A stretch of 25,753 nt of DNA from Bacteroidales bacterium. GTDB taxonomy: Bacteria; Bacteroidota; Bacteroidia; Bacteroidales; P3. Positions 8,326-15,062 of this stretch are shown here, piece after piece; the stretch's first letter is position 1, and the number at the start of each line of letters is the position of its first letter. Location of the stretch: positions 1 to 25,753 of the forward strand of contig JAEEIS010000049.1 of NCBI GenBank assembly GCA_016281475.1. Direction: 5' to 3'. The position numbers and the translations under genes were made by a program. The notes beneath the pieces were generated by a model. The model saw nothing but the letters and a program-made list of their open reading frames with translations, made no database searches and had not been told where the DNA came from.

Positions 8326-9624
8326 CTAGTCCTTAGCGAAGTACACTCCCGCTCCATAAAGGGGCACATTGGTCATTCTTTCTTGTTCGCGGTAACCGCT
8401 CATAGAGAAACGCACACCATGCATCTCTGCATTACTCTGAAGGACAGTTTTTAGCGATTTTGACTGTAGATTCTCCTCTGCCTTCACCTCAATTGGAACA
8501 ATCTGTGTTCCTTGTTGGATAACGAAATCAATCTCCAAATCACTTGTTTCTCTGCTATAATAAAACAACGACTGGTTTATGCTTGCCTCCAATTGGGTAC
8601 AGACATAGTTCTCCGTGAACATTCCCTTGCCTTCCCCCATGTTGTTTGGCATCAGAAGTGTGGCGGCAGGGGTGTTTGACAAGGCACCTAATAGTCCTAC
8701 GTCAAGCAGATACAACTTGAAAGCAACAAAATCCTCATATATCTTTAATGGCATGGAGGGTTTTGAAACCCTCGCCACTCGATGAACCAACCCGGCATCA
8801 ATCAACCATTGTATGGCCAACTCAAAATCTTTTGCGCGACCGCCTTCTCGCACCACACTATAGATAAATTTCTTATTTTCCTTTGACAACTGCGACGGCA
8901 GCGAGTTCCAAACCTGTTCTATACGCTTCATCTCCCGTGGGGTATTATGTTTTGACATATCTTGAGAGTATGCAATCAAAATATTATTTTGTACCTCTCG
9001 AACAGCATTAGCATCGTTCGAATCAATGAACTTCTGCACCGCACTTGGCATTCCTCCCACGAAATAATATTCTCGCAACAACTGGATTAGCGTAGAATGA
9101 ATCCCCTGAAGCACGTACCAATCTCTTTTGAGCAAGATATCAGCCATCATATCATATCCTTTGGCTCTCAAAAACTCATCGAAGGTCATGGGAAACATCC
9201 TAATCATATCCACCTTACCCACAGGGAACGATTCTCCATGACGCATAGCTATCCCAAGGAGTGAACCTGCCACACAAACATGGTATTCTGGCGCATTTTC
9301 GCAGAAATACTTTAGCGACGCAAGCCCTCGTTGAAGTTCCTGTATTTCGTCAAGAATAATCAATGTCTCTCCCGGAACAATTTTCTCTTGGGTAATAGCA
9401 CCAATGTTAAGTATTATTCTCGCCATGTCATAGCCCTCAGCAAACAAGTCCCTTACCCTTACATCGTTGTCACAATTGATATACGCAACATTTTTATAAC
9501 ACGTCTCACCAAAATGTTTCAAGATATACGTCTTCCCCACCTGACGAGCTCCCAACAGAATCAACGGCTTTCTATCTAAAGAATTCTTCCACCTAATCAA
9601 TTCATTTATAACATTTCTATACAT
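8326..9624 (-). CDS. AAA ATPase with C-terminal DUF4143 (PD-(D/E)XK-like) domain
   Basis: A 432-residue protein of the AAA/DUF4143 family, common in accessory regions of Bacteroidales; its biological role is poorly known. Domains: P-loop ATPase with Walker A GARQVGKT (about 25-32) and Walker B TLIILDEIQE (about 88-97), then sensor-like CVAGSLLGIAM and the family motif FPMTFDEFL. A middle winged-helix-like region follows, then a C-terminal nuclease-like core with LEIDFVIQQG and IVPIEVKAEEN (Asp, Glu and Lys in the PD-(D/E)XK arrangement). Length and motifs look intact. It lies inside the repeat-bounded island and follows 32-bp promoter repeats (9666-9745). It could be a selfish or defence-linked gene; the context does not decide. 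Confidence 0.9.
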   Translation of the reverse strand: MYRNVINELIRWKNSLDRKPLILLGARQVGKTYILKHFGETCYKNVAYINCDNDVRVRDLFAEGYDMARIILNIGAITQEKIVPGETLIILDEIQELQRGLASLKYFCENAPEYHVCVAGSLLGIAMRHGESFPVGKVDMIRMFPMTFDEFLRAKGYDMMADILLKRDWYVLQGIHSTLIQLLREYYFVGGMPSAVQKFIDSNDANAVREVQNNILIAYSQDMSKHNTPREMKRIEQVWNSLPSQLSKENKKFIYSVVREGGRAKDFELAIQWLIDAGLVHRVARVSKPSMPLKIYEDFVAFKLYLLDVGLLGALSNTPAATLLMPNNMGEGKGMFTENYVCTQLEASINQSLFYYSRETSDLEIDFVIQQGTQIVPIEVKAEENLQSKSLKTVLQSNAEMHGVRFSMSGYREQERMTNVPLYGAGVYFAKD

Positions 9625-9647
9625 ATTTCACATAATATTTCAAGATG

Positions 9648-9655
9648 CAAATATA
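9648..9655 (-). promoter_or_regulatory. -7 box of the ATPase gene
   Basis: The minus strand reads TATATTTG, matching TAnnTTTG, 24 bp before the start at 9624. No good -33 TTTG is seen at 19-21 bp. The repeat array at 9666-9745 covers the place where it would be, which is where an operator would act. Confidence 0.5.
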
Positions 9656-9665
9656 CAAAAATAAT

Positions 9666-9745
9666 AGCGACTTTTGAAGAAATATTACATTTTTTCTAGC
9701 CACTTTTGATAAAATACTACATTTTTTCCAGCCACTTTTATCAAT
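9666..9745. repeat. 32-bp tandem repeats in the ATPase promoter
   Basis: Two full 32-bp units (9666-9697, 9698-9729) and a partial third (9730-9745). Each begins agcSacttttg (acttta in the third) and ends in a run of T. The core acttttg/acttttat starts at 9670, 9702 and 9734, exactly 32 bp apart, so the copies lie on the same DNA face about three helical turns apart. A second array with the same core and spacing is at 10341-10422. Confidence 0.75.
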
Positions 9746-9792
9746 GCAATGACTTTCCCTGAAATTGGTTGACAGATTTGGGATGGTTAAAC

Positions 9793-9893
9793 TGAATTGG
9801 TTTACATTGTATAGTTCATATCCCTAATCTGGTTTACACCATCACTGTTCCGGTTTACACCTTGCGGCTCCTATGCCTGTTCTAGTTTACAAT
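9793..9893. repeat. Four copies of a ggtttacac-type motif
   Basis: tgaattggtttacat (9793-9807), taatctggtttacacc (9825-9840), tgttccggtttacacc (9846-9861) and tgttctagtttacaa (9879-9893), plus a degenerate ggatggttaaact just before. Such multiple short end repeats are known from IS21-family termini, so this may be a nested IS21-like end; that is an inference. Confidence 0.5.
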
Positions 9894-10202
9894 TTCCCTG
9901 CATTGCTTGACACCCGTTTTCATTACTGGGGACAATCCAGAGTGACTTCTCTTTTGGCGGTGCAAAGATACGCAAACTTTTTCATTCAGGTACTTGTCGA
10001 GCCGCCCACACAGCACTACCGCGCTGCTGATGTGGCACTTGCACACTATATCTGATGCCGGACATCCCCGCTCGTGGTACTCTCGTGCTATCGCGATTTT
10101 GTCCGTTTCGTCGAATACATACTTGTCTGTTTCGTCCTCTTTCCATTCGTACTCGTCGAGGTCTGGGTTGTACACCCTCGTCGTTCTTGTCTTTTTCTTC
10201 AT
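9882..10202 (-). pseudogene. Remnant of a helix-turn-helix transposase subunit (OrfA-like)
   Basis: Starting at MKKKTRTTRVYNPDLDEY (10202), about 75 residues look like a genuine protein. The segment VFDETDKIAIAREYHERG, followed by PASDIVCKCHISSAVV and LDKYLNEK, has the helix-turn-helix layout of IS3-type OrfA proteins. Homology-like character stops near 9978. After that the frame runs through a promoter-like motif (TATCTTTG on the minus strand) and non-coding DNA, so the end of the open frame is accidental. A catalytic OrfB is absent. It lies within the shrunken insertion sequence at 9758-10246. Confidence 0.5.
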
Positions 10203-10246
10203 TTTCACTTTCGGTATTGCTCCCAAAAGTGTCAACTTTTTTCAGG

Positions 10247-10312
10247 TTAAGACATAACTTTGCCTTTAAACAACTGTTCTTTAATATCTTTCTGAAGTAT
10301 TCTTTGTATCAT
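10247..10312 (-). pseudogene. 5' fragment of a second AAA ATPase (DUF4143-type) gene
   Basis: A 21-codon frame beginning MIQRILQKDIKEQLFKGKVM, then stop. This is the usual N-terminus of Bacteroidales AAA/DUF4143 ATPases, which continues in intact members into the Walker A loop. The break falls exactly at the inverted end of the insertion sequence (10246). The fragment retains a promoter: TATCTTTG on the minus strand (10331-10338) and 32-bp repeats upstream (10341-10422). The remainder of that gene is not in the window; the intact ATPase at 8326-9624 is a different copy. Confidence 0.55.
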
Positions 10313-10330
10313 AATACTATTTTTACAATG

Positions 10331-10338
10331 CAAAGATA
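10331..10338 (-). promoter_or_regulatory. -7 box of the truncated ATPase gene
   Basis: The minus strand reads TATCTTTG, a strong match to TAnnTTTG, 19 bp before the fragment's ATG. The first acttttat core of the adjacent repeat array begins 3 bp upstream. Confidence 0.55.
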
Positions 10339-10340
10339 CA

Positions 10341-10422
10341 ACTTTTATAATAGAATTAAATCCACAAAAATTGCAACTTTTGTGGATTTGACTCCACGAA
10401 TTTCACGACTTTTGTGGATTTG
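10341..10422. repeat. Promoter repeats of the truncated ATPase gene
   Basis: The cores acttttat (10341), acttttgtggattt (10376) and acttttgtggattt (10408) are spaced 35 and 32 bp apart. The units also carry partly complementary pieces (aaatccacaaaaa against tttttgtggattt), giving local dyad symmetry. The acttttg core and 32-bp period are the same as at 9666-9745, although the rest of the units differ. Confidence 0.65.
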
Positions 10423-10462
10423 GCTTCTTCCCGTCTAGCCATCATCAACAGCCAGCCCCTCA

Positions 10463-10549
10463 TCACCGAACCGCCACCACCCTGCGGGCGGGCGCGTCGC
10501 CGACCTTGACCAGATACACCCCCCGCAGCGGAAACATCAACCACAACAT
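10463..10549 (-). pseudogene. Orphan T9SS C-terminal sorting-signal fragment
   Basis: The frame beginning at 10549 reads ...FPLRGVYLVKVGDAPARR..., then VVAVR and a stop. The pattern G-V/I-Y-L-V-K-V, a turn, then a basic and hydrophobic strand is the terminal motif of type A T9SS cargo (Por secretion tail). Only the last 25 or so residues remain, with no cargo domain or signal peptide. It starts 4 bp beyond the stop codon of the 532-residue gene, so the island probably truncated a T9SS cargo gene here. The GC-rich composition differs sharply from the AT-rich operon next to it. Confidence 0.6.
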
Positions 10550-10553
10550 GGAT

Positions 10554-12152
10554 TTAATGATACTTTATCAATCGCTTTTGATTAATATAAGTTAGTGCTC
10601 GCTCCCTATTCTTAATAAACTGACCAAGCAGTCCCATTTTAGAGAACAACAAGTACATGTATTTAGAAACATCATCAATAGACCTCGAATCTCCTACAAT
10701 ATAAAGTTCTGAGAATGTTGCCCCACCATCAGCTGAATATTCGCCACCAATATGTCTACTACCCACATCGGCTATCCTGAAAAGATATTTTGAAGGATCG
10801 TCAATCCAGGTTTCCTTCACCTCATCCGAATGTACTGCCGTTCCAACCATAATGTTAGGAACTACCATGTACGAATAAAAACTATTCTTTTCGACCCTTG
10901 AAATAAATGCCTTTATGGATTCCTGCGATACTTTAATCATGTGCTTTTTTGTCTCCTCAGGAGTATATTCCTTTATCATTGAATAGTACGCAATACATGG
11001 TATACTATTTTCAAATAGTCCAAGCATCAACTTGCAATTGTTCTCCAAATCCTCGTAACTAGTAATCAGATCGATAATGAAAATCGTTTTATATTTGAAA
11101 GAGACATTTTTTCTTGGTTTAAGGAAACATGATAATTCCGACAGTTTACAACATGAGAATTCCCCTCCAGCAAGTAACGACTTGATATAGGCATAATGGT
11201 AGTCATATACTCCTTGCCCCCACCCATGTGTAGAATTATTTACTACGACCACAAGGGGCTTTTCCTCTTGAATGCTTGTTAATGCCCCCAAGATATTATA
11301 AATACCATCATACACCTCATTAACAAAAGACCTCTCCTTACGTCGAAATAATCTTATACCATTGTAGTTCTCAACAAATCTAGCATCCTGCTGATTGAGT
11401 AGATGTGGCGAATACTCCTTAACAAATCCTTGCCAAATACGGAATGAGCCAGTCTCATAACCCCCATATTTCGCAGGCCTATTATAGCCTATATCATAAA
11501 AGAACCGCCCATCATTTGGCCTCATCTGCTTTATAAGCCCCCAAAAGTTGGAAGAAAAAGAGCCTTGCTCTTTCTCCCATTCCACAAATTCATTATTACG
11601 GATGATTCGTTTCTGATATTGTTCAATCATTATCTTATCTCGAACAATATCAGAATCAGAAATTTTCGTTTTCCTTGTTGAGGTATATGCTTCTATTCCC
11701 AAATCATTTTCTCTTTTGATAAATGATGCCTCACTAATTATTTTTTGACTAAGTATCCAACTACTCTCACTCTCGGACACAAGTCTTTTTACATCATCAA
11801 ATGACAATTTGTCAATCAACCCCATTCTTGCTATTTTGACAGCAGGTTTTTTCAAACTTATTTTATTTTCTACTATATACTCATCAAAAGCATAAGGGTA
11901 TTTGCCTGCTATTTCTTTAGATTTTTCCACCTTTGTTTTCCATGAGTCCCAATCCTTGCTAGGAAATGACAATATTATTCTCATGTCATGTAGATTGACA
12001 CTTTCCCCACATTTGATTTGCTTTTGAAGAAGGACTTCAACTTGTTTCGGATAATTCTTAATAATATCTCTCACCATTATCCGCCTCCTACATCCTTGGA
12101 GGAAAATAGTAACAATAGCTACTATGAATAATATCAAGACAATAATGATCAT
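10554..12152 (-). CDS. Membrane-anchored protein of unknown function, last gene of the Zorya-like operon
   Basis: I do not recognise this 532-residue protein. Residues 1-19 form one hydrophobic helix (MIIIVLILFIVAIVTIFLQ) followed by CRRR, so by the positive-inside rule the body should be cytoplasmic. About 25-200 is mostly helical and charged. The C-terminal part has alternating hydrophobic strands: PLVVVVNNSTHGWGQG (299-314), KTIFIIDLITSYEDLE (355-370) and SIPCIAYYSMIKEY (383-396). The last two superficially resemble the nucleotide-binding strand and loop of phosphoribosyltransferases, but the acidic pair is missing, so I make no claim. A glycine-rich HIGGEYSADGGATF (467-480) precedes the C-terminal helices. 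It lies 32 bp after the ZorB-like gene and is the likely co-effector or motor accessory. Confidence 0.8.
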   Translation of the reverse strand: MIIIVLILFIVAIVTIFLQGCRRRIMVRDIIKNYPKQVEVLLQKQIKCGESVNLHDMRIILSFPSKDWDSWKTKVEKSKEIAGKYPYAFDEYIVENKISLKKPAVKIARMGLIDKLSFDDVKRLVSESESSWILSQKIISEASFIKRENDLGIEAYTSTRKTKISDSDIVRDKIMIEQYQKRIIRNNEFVEWEKEQGSFSSNFWGLIKQMRPNDGRFFYDIGYNRPAKYGGYETGSFRIWQGFVKEYSPHLLNQQDARFVENYNGIRLFRRKERSFVNEVYDGIYNILGALTSIQEEKPLVVVVNNSTHGWGQGVYDYHYAYIKSLLAGGEFSCCKLSELSCFLKPRKNVSFKYKTIFIIDLITSYEDLENNCKLMLGLFENSIPCIAYYSMIKEYTPEETKKHMIKVSQESIKAFISRVEKNSFYSYMVVPNIMVGTAVHSDEVKETWIDDPSKYLFRIADVGSRHIGGEYSADGGATFSELYIVGDSRSIDDVSKYMYLLFSKMGLLGQFIKNRERALTYINQKRLIKYH

Positions 12153-12184
12153 ATTGCTGAATTCTTCATTAATTAGGATTTGGC

Positions 12185-12862
12185 TTATTTTGGACGGCCA
12201 ATTTTAGGAATGATTTGAATTACAAATCGTTTATTATTATTCTCATTTGTTGTATCCCTATTGTTACCATTAAAACCGCTGCCAGCAATTATTACTTCTG
12301 TGTTATACTTCCTAAAATCATGTTTTCCTTTAATCCTCCACCGATTGTATAACGCAAGAGCTCTATCATAGCTCAGCCTATACATTTTTATATGGTCTGG
12401 ATCAAAAGTTTTGTCTCTTAACATGTCCCAATGAATAGCGGCATTACCTTCTATGACCATTTGATAGTGAAATTGATTCTTCCCATTCAACTTTTGCAGC
12501 AACAACTCCAAATCATTGCCTACAGAATCCACCCTCCCCCAATATTCATCCTTGATTACAGTATCATTGGGCTTAAATATTTCAATACCAACAAAATCTT
12601 TGGCATAAAACATTTTCTTTTCCTCACTATACTCAAGCGTAGAGTTTCGACTCAATTCTGCAAATAGCGAATCAAGTTGAAGTATTCTCTCCAATTGCTC
12701 TTTCTCAGCATTCGCACCAGCAAGAGCTTCTGTCAGTTCCTTATTGGCTGCTCCAACTTTTATTAGACAAATGATAAACAGAACCAGCATTACGAAAAAC
12801 AGACTGGTCATTAAATCAGAATAGCTTGTCCAAAAGGAGTCTTTCTGTTTGTTATTCTTCAT
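12185..12862 (-). CDS. ZorB/MotB-like peptidoglycan-binding proton-channel subunit
   Basis: A 225-residue protein with the ZorB/MotB layout: short basic cytoplasmic N-terminus, one membrane helix (about 17-36) and a periplasmic C-terminal OmpA-like domain. The helix starts SDLMTSLFFVMLVLFI; Asp16 is in the position of the proton-carrying aspartate of MotB. A short coiled coil (about 38-70) follows. OmpA-type elements are IEGNAAI (137-143, where the family has GHTD), LSYDRALALYNRW (163-175) and NNKRFVIQIIPK (209-220). In Zorya systems five ZorA and two ZorB subunits form a membrane motor. The gene lies 6 bp after the ZorA-like gene. The SDLMTSLFFVMLVLF start is much closer to ZorB than to flagellar MotB, and no flagellar genes are nearby. 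Confidence 0.85.
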   Translation of the reverse strand: MKNNKQKDSFWTSYSDLMTSLFFVMLVLFIICLIKVGAANKELTEALAGANAEKEQLERILQLDSLFAELSRNSTLEYSEEKKMFYAKDFVGIEIFKPNDTVIKDEYWGRVDSVGNDLELLLQKLNGKNQFHYQMVIEGNAAIHWDMLRDKTFDPDHIKMYRLSYDRALALYNRWRIKGKHDFRKYNTEVIIAGSGFNGNNRDTTNENNNKRFVIQIIPKIGRPK

Positions 12863-12868
12863 TGTAGT

Positions 12869-14395
12869 TTATTTCTTTAGTGCTTTGACTGCCAAAGTCA
12901 TTTCCCGTACAGCAACAAGCAAATCTTTATTAAGTTCTACCGCATTCTTCTGAGTAGAAATTTGTGTGCCTTTTAGCGAAGCAATCTCTTGCTTTAAATC
13001 TCTATAGCATTCGGCTTGTACATCTGCATATTCAACAAGTTTTTCAAATAGATTTTTCATGTCCGAAATAGAGTCAAAATAGTGCTTATTACTATTAACA
13101 AATGCTTGGATGTACTCTGAAGATGCCTTGAGTTGTTGATTTAGTTCAGTTGATACCACAGCTGCATCTTCTGACAATTCGTCATAATGTTTTCTCCACA
13201 TTTCACGAGCCTCATTTCCTGTGGGGAAGTGCGTTTCAATAGCCGTCTTAAACTGATTTTGTAGTTCTTCAGCTGCTCCTTGGTTTTTAACAACAACCTT
13301 TAACGAAGATGTAAAGTCATCGAATTTTTGAACAATATCATCTATCCTTTTCACCGACTCATCCACCCTTCCCATCGTATTGTTCAAACCCTCTTGGTAG
13401 GAACGGAATATACCTAATGATTCCGTCACATTTTTTATTTCTTTAAGTGCGCGAGCCATCTCAACAGATACCTGTGTTTGATTCATCTTGTTCACTTCAA
13501 CAAGAAGAAGGTGCTGTTCTTTAATATTGTCATTGAGTAATTCTACCGAGTTCGCGTAATCATCAAGGTTATGCCCAAATTTACCTATAAATTCACCCAA
13601 CACACCTCTTAGCGAGTTGAGACTTGCCGCCATACTGTTAGACAATGTCGGCATAAGTTCTCTTCTAAGGAAATCAAAATAGCTGTTTTTATTTCGGTCG
13701 CTTATACCCAGTGCCTTTTTATATTTGACCGCTGAATTGTATATCATTAAAGAAAGACCTATAAGACTTGCTAGCATAGCCATCATAACGCCTATAAGCA
13801 AAATCTTCAAAGGACTCATTCCTCCTTCTGTGTCAAACAGGCCATTAATATTGGTGACAATACCTAGCAACCCAACCACAATACCGACAAAAGTTCCAGC
13901 CAACCCAAGATAAAGGGGAGTATTGATTGAATTTGTGATTTGAGAGTTTAAAGTATCCACCTTTCTTTCACACACATCTTGGAGAATTGAAAATTCTGCC
14001 GATGTCCCGACATTTTTACACAAATAAGTATTTGTTTCAACTATCACCTCAGAGAAAGAAGGATGCCCGCTTCCCCGATACTGAATTAGATCTACATCAT
14101 GATAGTCATTCGTATTGTCCAAAGCACTATCTTCTTCATCTTGATGCCTCGGTTTCGGATTCTGTACAAAATTTATAAGTTTCTGTTTCGAAATAAGAAT
14201 CTCCTCAGTAATGGACGACTGGAATACAGACAAATCCGAAGAGTCGGGAAAGAAATCCCCCAAGTCTTCAATGAGCTTCTTCGTTTGTCGAAAAGCACGC
14301 ACCTGAAGAATTACGACAGCCAATACAATTAATGCTGCGATTGTTAATTGAGTTATTTCGTTTACATTCAATTGAGCGATTTCATCTACATTCAT
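12869..14395 (-). CDS. ZorA/MotA-like proton-channel subunit with long helical tail
   Basis: A 508-residue inner-membrane protein. Hydrophobic helices lie at about 16-34, 160-182 (PLYLGLAGTFVGIVVGLLGI, the MotA/ExbB-type channel helix) and 196-220 (LKILLIGVMMAMLASLIGLS). From about 222 to the end it is soluble, highly charged and heptad-like, with recurring EIKNV, LKVVVKNQG and LKQEIASLKG stretches. This would form the cytoplasmic tail that defines ZorA and sets it apart from plain ExbB/TolQ. Paired with the ZorB-like gene 6 bp downstream, it should form the proton-driven stator of a Zorya-like system. It starts 3 bp after the stop of the DUF6939-like gene. The first 18 residues contain a tandem duplication (NVDEIAQL, NVNEITQL). 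Confidence 0.85.
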   Translation of the reverse strand: MNVDEIAQLNVNEITQLTIAALIVLAVVILQVRAFRQTKKLIEDLGDFFPDSSDLSVFQSSITEEILISKQKLINFVQNPKPRHQDEEDSALDNTNDYHDVDLIQYRGSGHPSFSEVIVETNTYLCKNVGTSAEFSILQDVCERKVDTLNSQITNSINTPLYLGLAGTFVGIVVGLLGIVTNINGLFDTEGGMSPLKILLIGVMMAMLASLIGLSLMIYNSAVKYKKALGISDRNKNSYFDFLRRELMPTLSNSMAASLNSLRGVLGEFIGKFGHNLDDYANSVELLNDNIKEQHLLLVEVNKMNQTQVSVEMARALKEIKNVTESLGIFRSYQEGLNNTMGRVDESVKRIDDIVQKFDDFTSSLKVVVKNQGAAEELQNQFKTAIETHFPTGNEAREMWRKHYDELSEDAAVVSTELNQQLKASSEYIQAFVNSNKHYFDSISDMKNLFEKLVEYADVQAECYRDLKQEIASLKGTQISTQKNAVELNKDLLVAVREMTLAVKALKK

Positions 14396-14398
14396 AAT

Positions 14399-15055
14399 TC
14401 AAAATAGTTTTTGTTGCTTATTTATTGTTATTGTTTTCTTCTTTCTTTTCTTCTTATCCTCTATTTCTTTTATAGATAGCGGGGTGTAAACCTCATCAAG
14501 TTTAGGGTAGTTCCCTTCTATATATAGTTTTACTAATCCAGCGTGTGACAATGGTTTTGATATATCACAAAAGTCAATATTTGTATTATAATCAAGGAAT
14601 ACTATATCGTGACTCTGCGCCCGGGCGGCAATTCTGCATACAATATCATGAACACGAGGAACATTATCTAGAACCCATTTATATGTAGGAAGATATATTT
14701 GCATTCTTGCATCAAAATAGTTGAGCAAGATTGTACTATTGATACCCCGCTGATGGCCTAACGGTTTTCCATACTTTCGCACAGTCCTCTTCAATCCTGT
14801 CATTGTGTCGTTTTTGAATGTTGCATAATCTACTCCACAAGATTCAAAAACCTTCAATCCCTGCCATACTGCTTCAACACAAGTTGCGTAATAACCTTCT
14901 GAGAAAGGAATAGGTATATTACCATGAGGATAGAAAGGACTCAACAACTGAGCATATCTCATTGTTGAAGTTGAAGTGATATCCAGTATGTCTGCATCAG
15001 GATACTGAGCTTTTATCCTCTCTATCTTTCTTTTTTTATTCTCTACGTAAATCAT
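14399..15055 (-). CDS. DUF6939-type protein with NADAR-like residue pattern, candidate ADP-ribosyl glycohydrolase
   Basis: A 218-residue cytoplasmic protein with no signal peptide or membrane segment. It resembles the DUF6939 family: DADILDITSTS (20-30), LSPFYPHGNIPIP (38-50), CVEAVWQGLKVF (59-70), KR at 89-90, GKPLGHQRG (96-104), ARMQIYLPTYKWVL (116-129) and SKPLSHAGLVKLYI (166-179). The order SPF, then VE-x-W-QGLK, then KR, then AR-x-x-Y resembles the S-N-F, vEhxxQxxK, R layout of NADAR enzymes, which remove ADP-ribose from guanine in DNA. That link is my inference. Its position 7 bp after the DarT-like gene supports a role as immunity partner. The C-terminus is a lysine-rich tail (KKKRKKK, 201-207). 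Confidence 0.75.
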   Translation of the reverse strand: MIYVENKKRKIERIKAQYPDADILDITSTSTMRYAQLLSPFYPHGNIPIPFSEGYYATCVEAVWQGLKVFESCGVDYATFKNDTMTGLKRTVRKYGKPLGHQRGINSTILLNYFDARMQIYLPTYKWVLDNVPRVHDIVCRIAARAQSHDIVFLDYNTNIDFCDISKPLSHAGLVKLYIEGNYPKLDEVYTPLSIKEIEDKKKRKKKTITINKQQKLF

Positions 15056-15062
15056 ATCTTTA

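Larger units (their letters stand above)
9758..10246 (-). mobile_element. Internally deleted insertion sequence, possibly IS3-like
   Basis: Ends are imperfect 26-bp inverted repeats: cctgaaattggttgacagat at 9758-9777 (arm continues to 9783) and its counterpart on the other strand at 10246-10221, with 21 of 26 positions matching. The 489-bp interior holds a fragment of a helix-turn-helix transposase subunit and four copies of a ggtttacac-type motif. There is no room for a catalytic transposase, so the element cannot move alone. It sits directly after a truncated ATPase gene fragment (10247-10312). No clear target-site duplication is visible. The IS3 label is inference from the OrfA-like fragment. 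Confidence 0.55.

Noticed and set aside
11060..11100. The 532-residue protein as a phosphoribosyltransferase (KTIFIIDLITSYEDLE)
   Set aside because: The strand-loop shape is similar, but the expected paired acidic residues and the T-G-x-T loop are absent.
12185..14395. The ZorAB-like pair as flagellar MotAB or ExbBD
   Set aside because: No flagellar or TonB genes adjoin. The long tail of the first protein and the OmpA-type end with a SDLMTSLFFVMLVLF helix in the second point to ZorAB.
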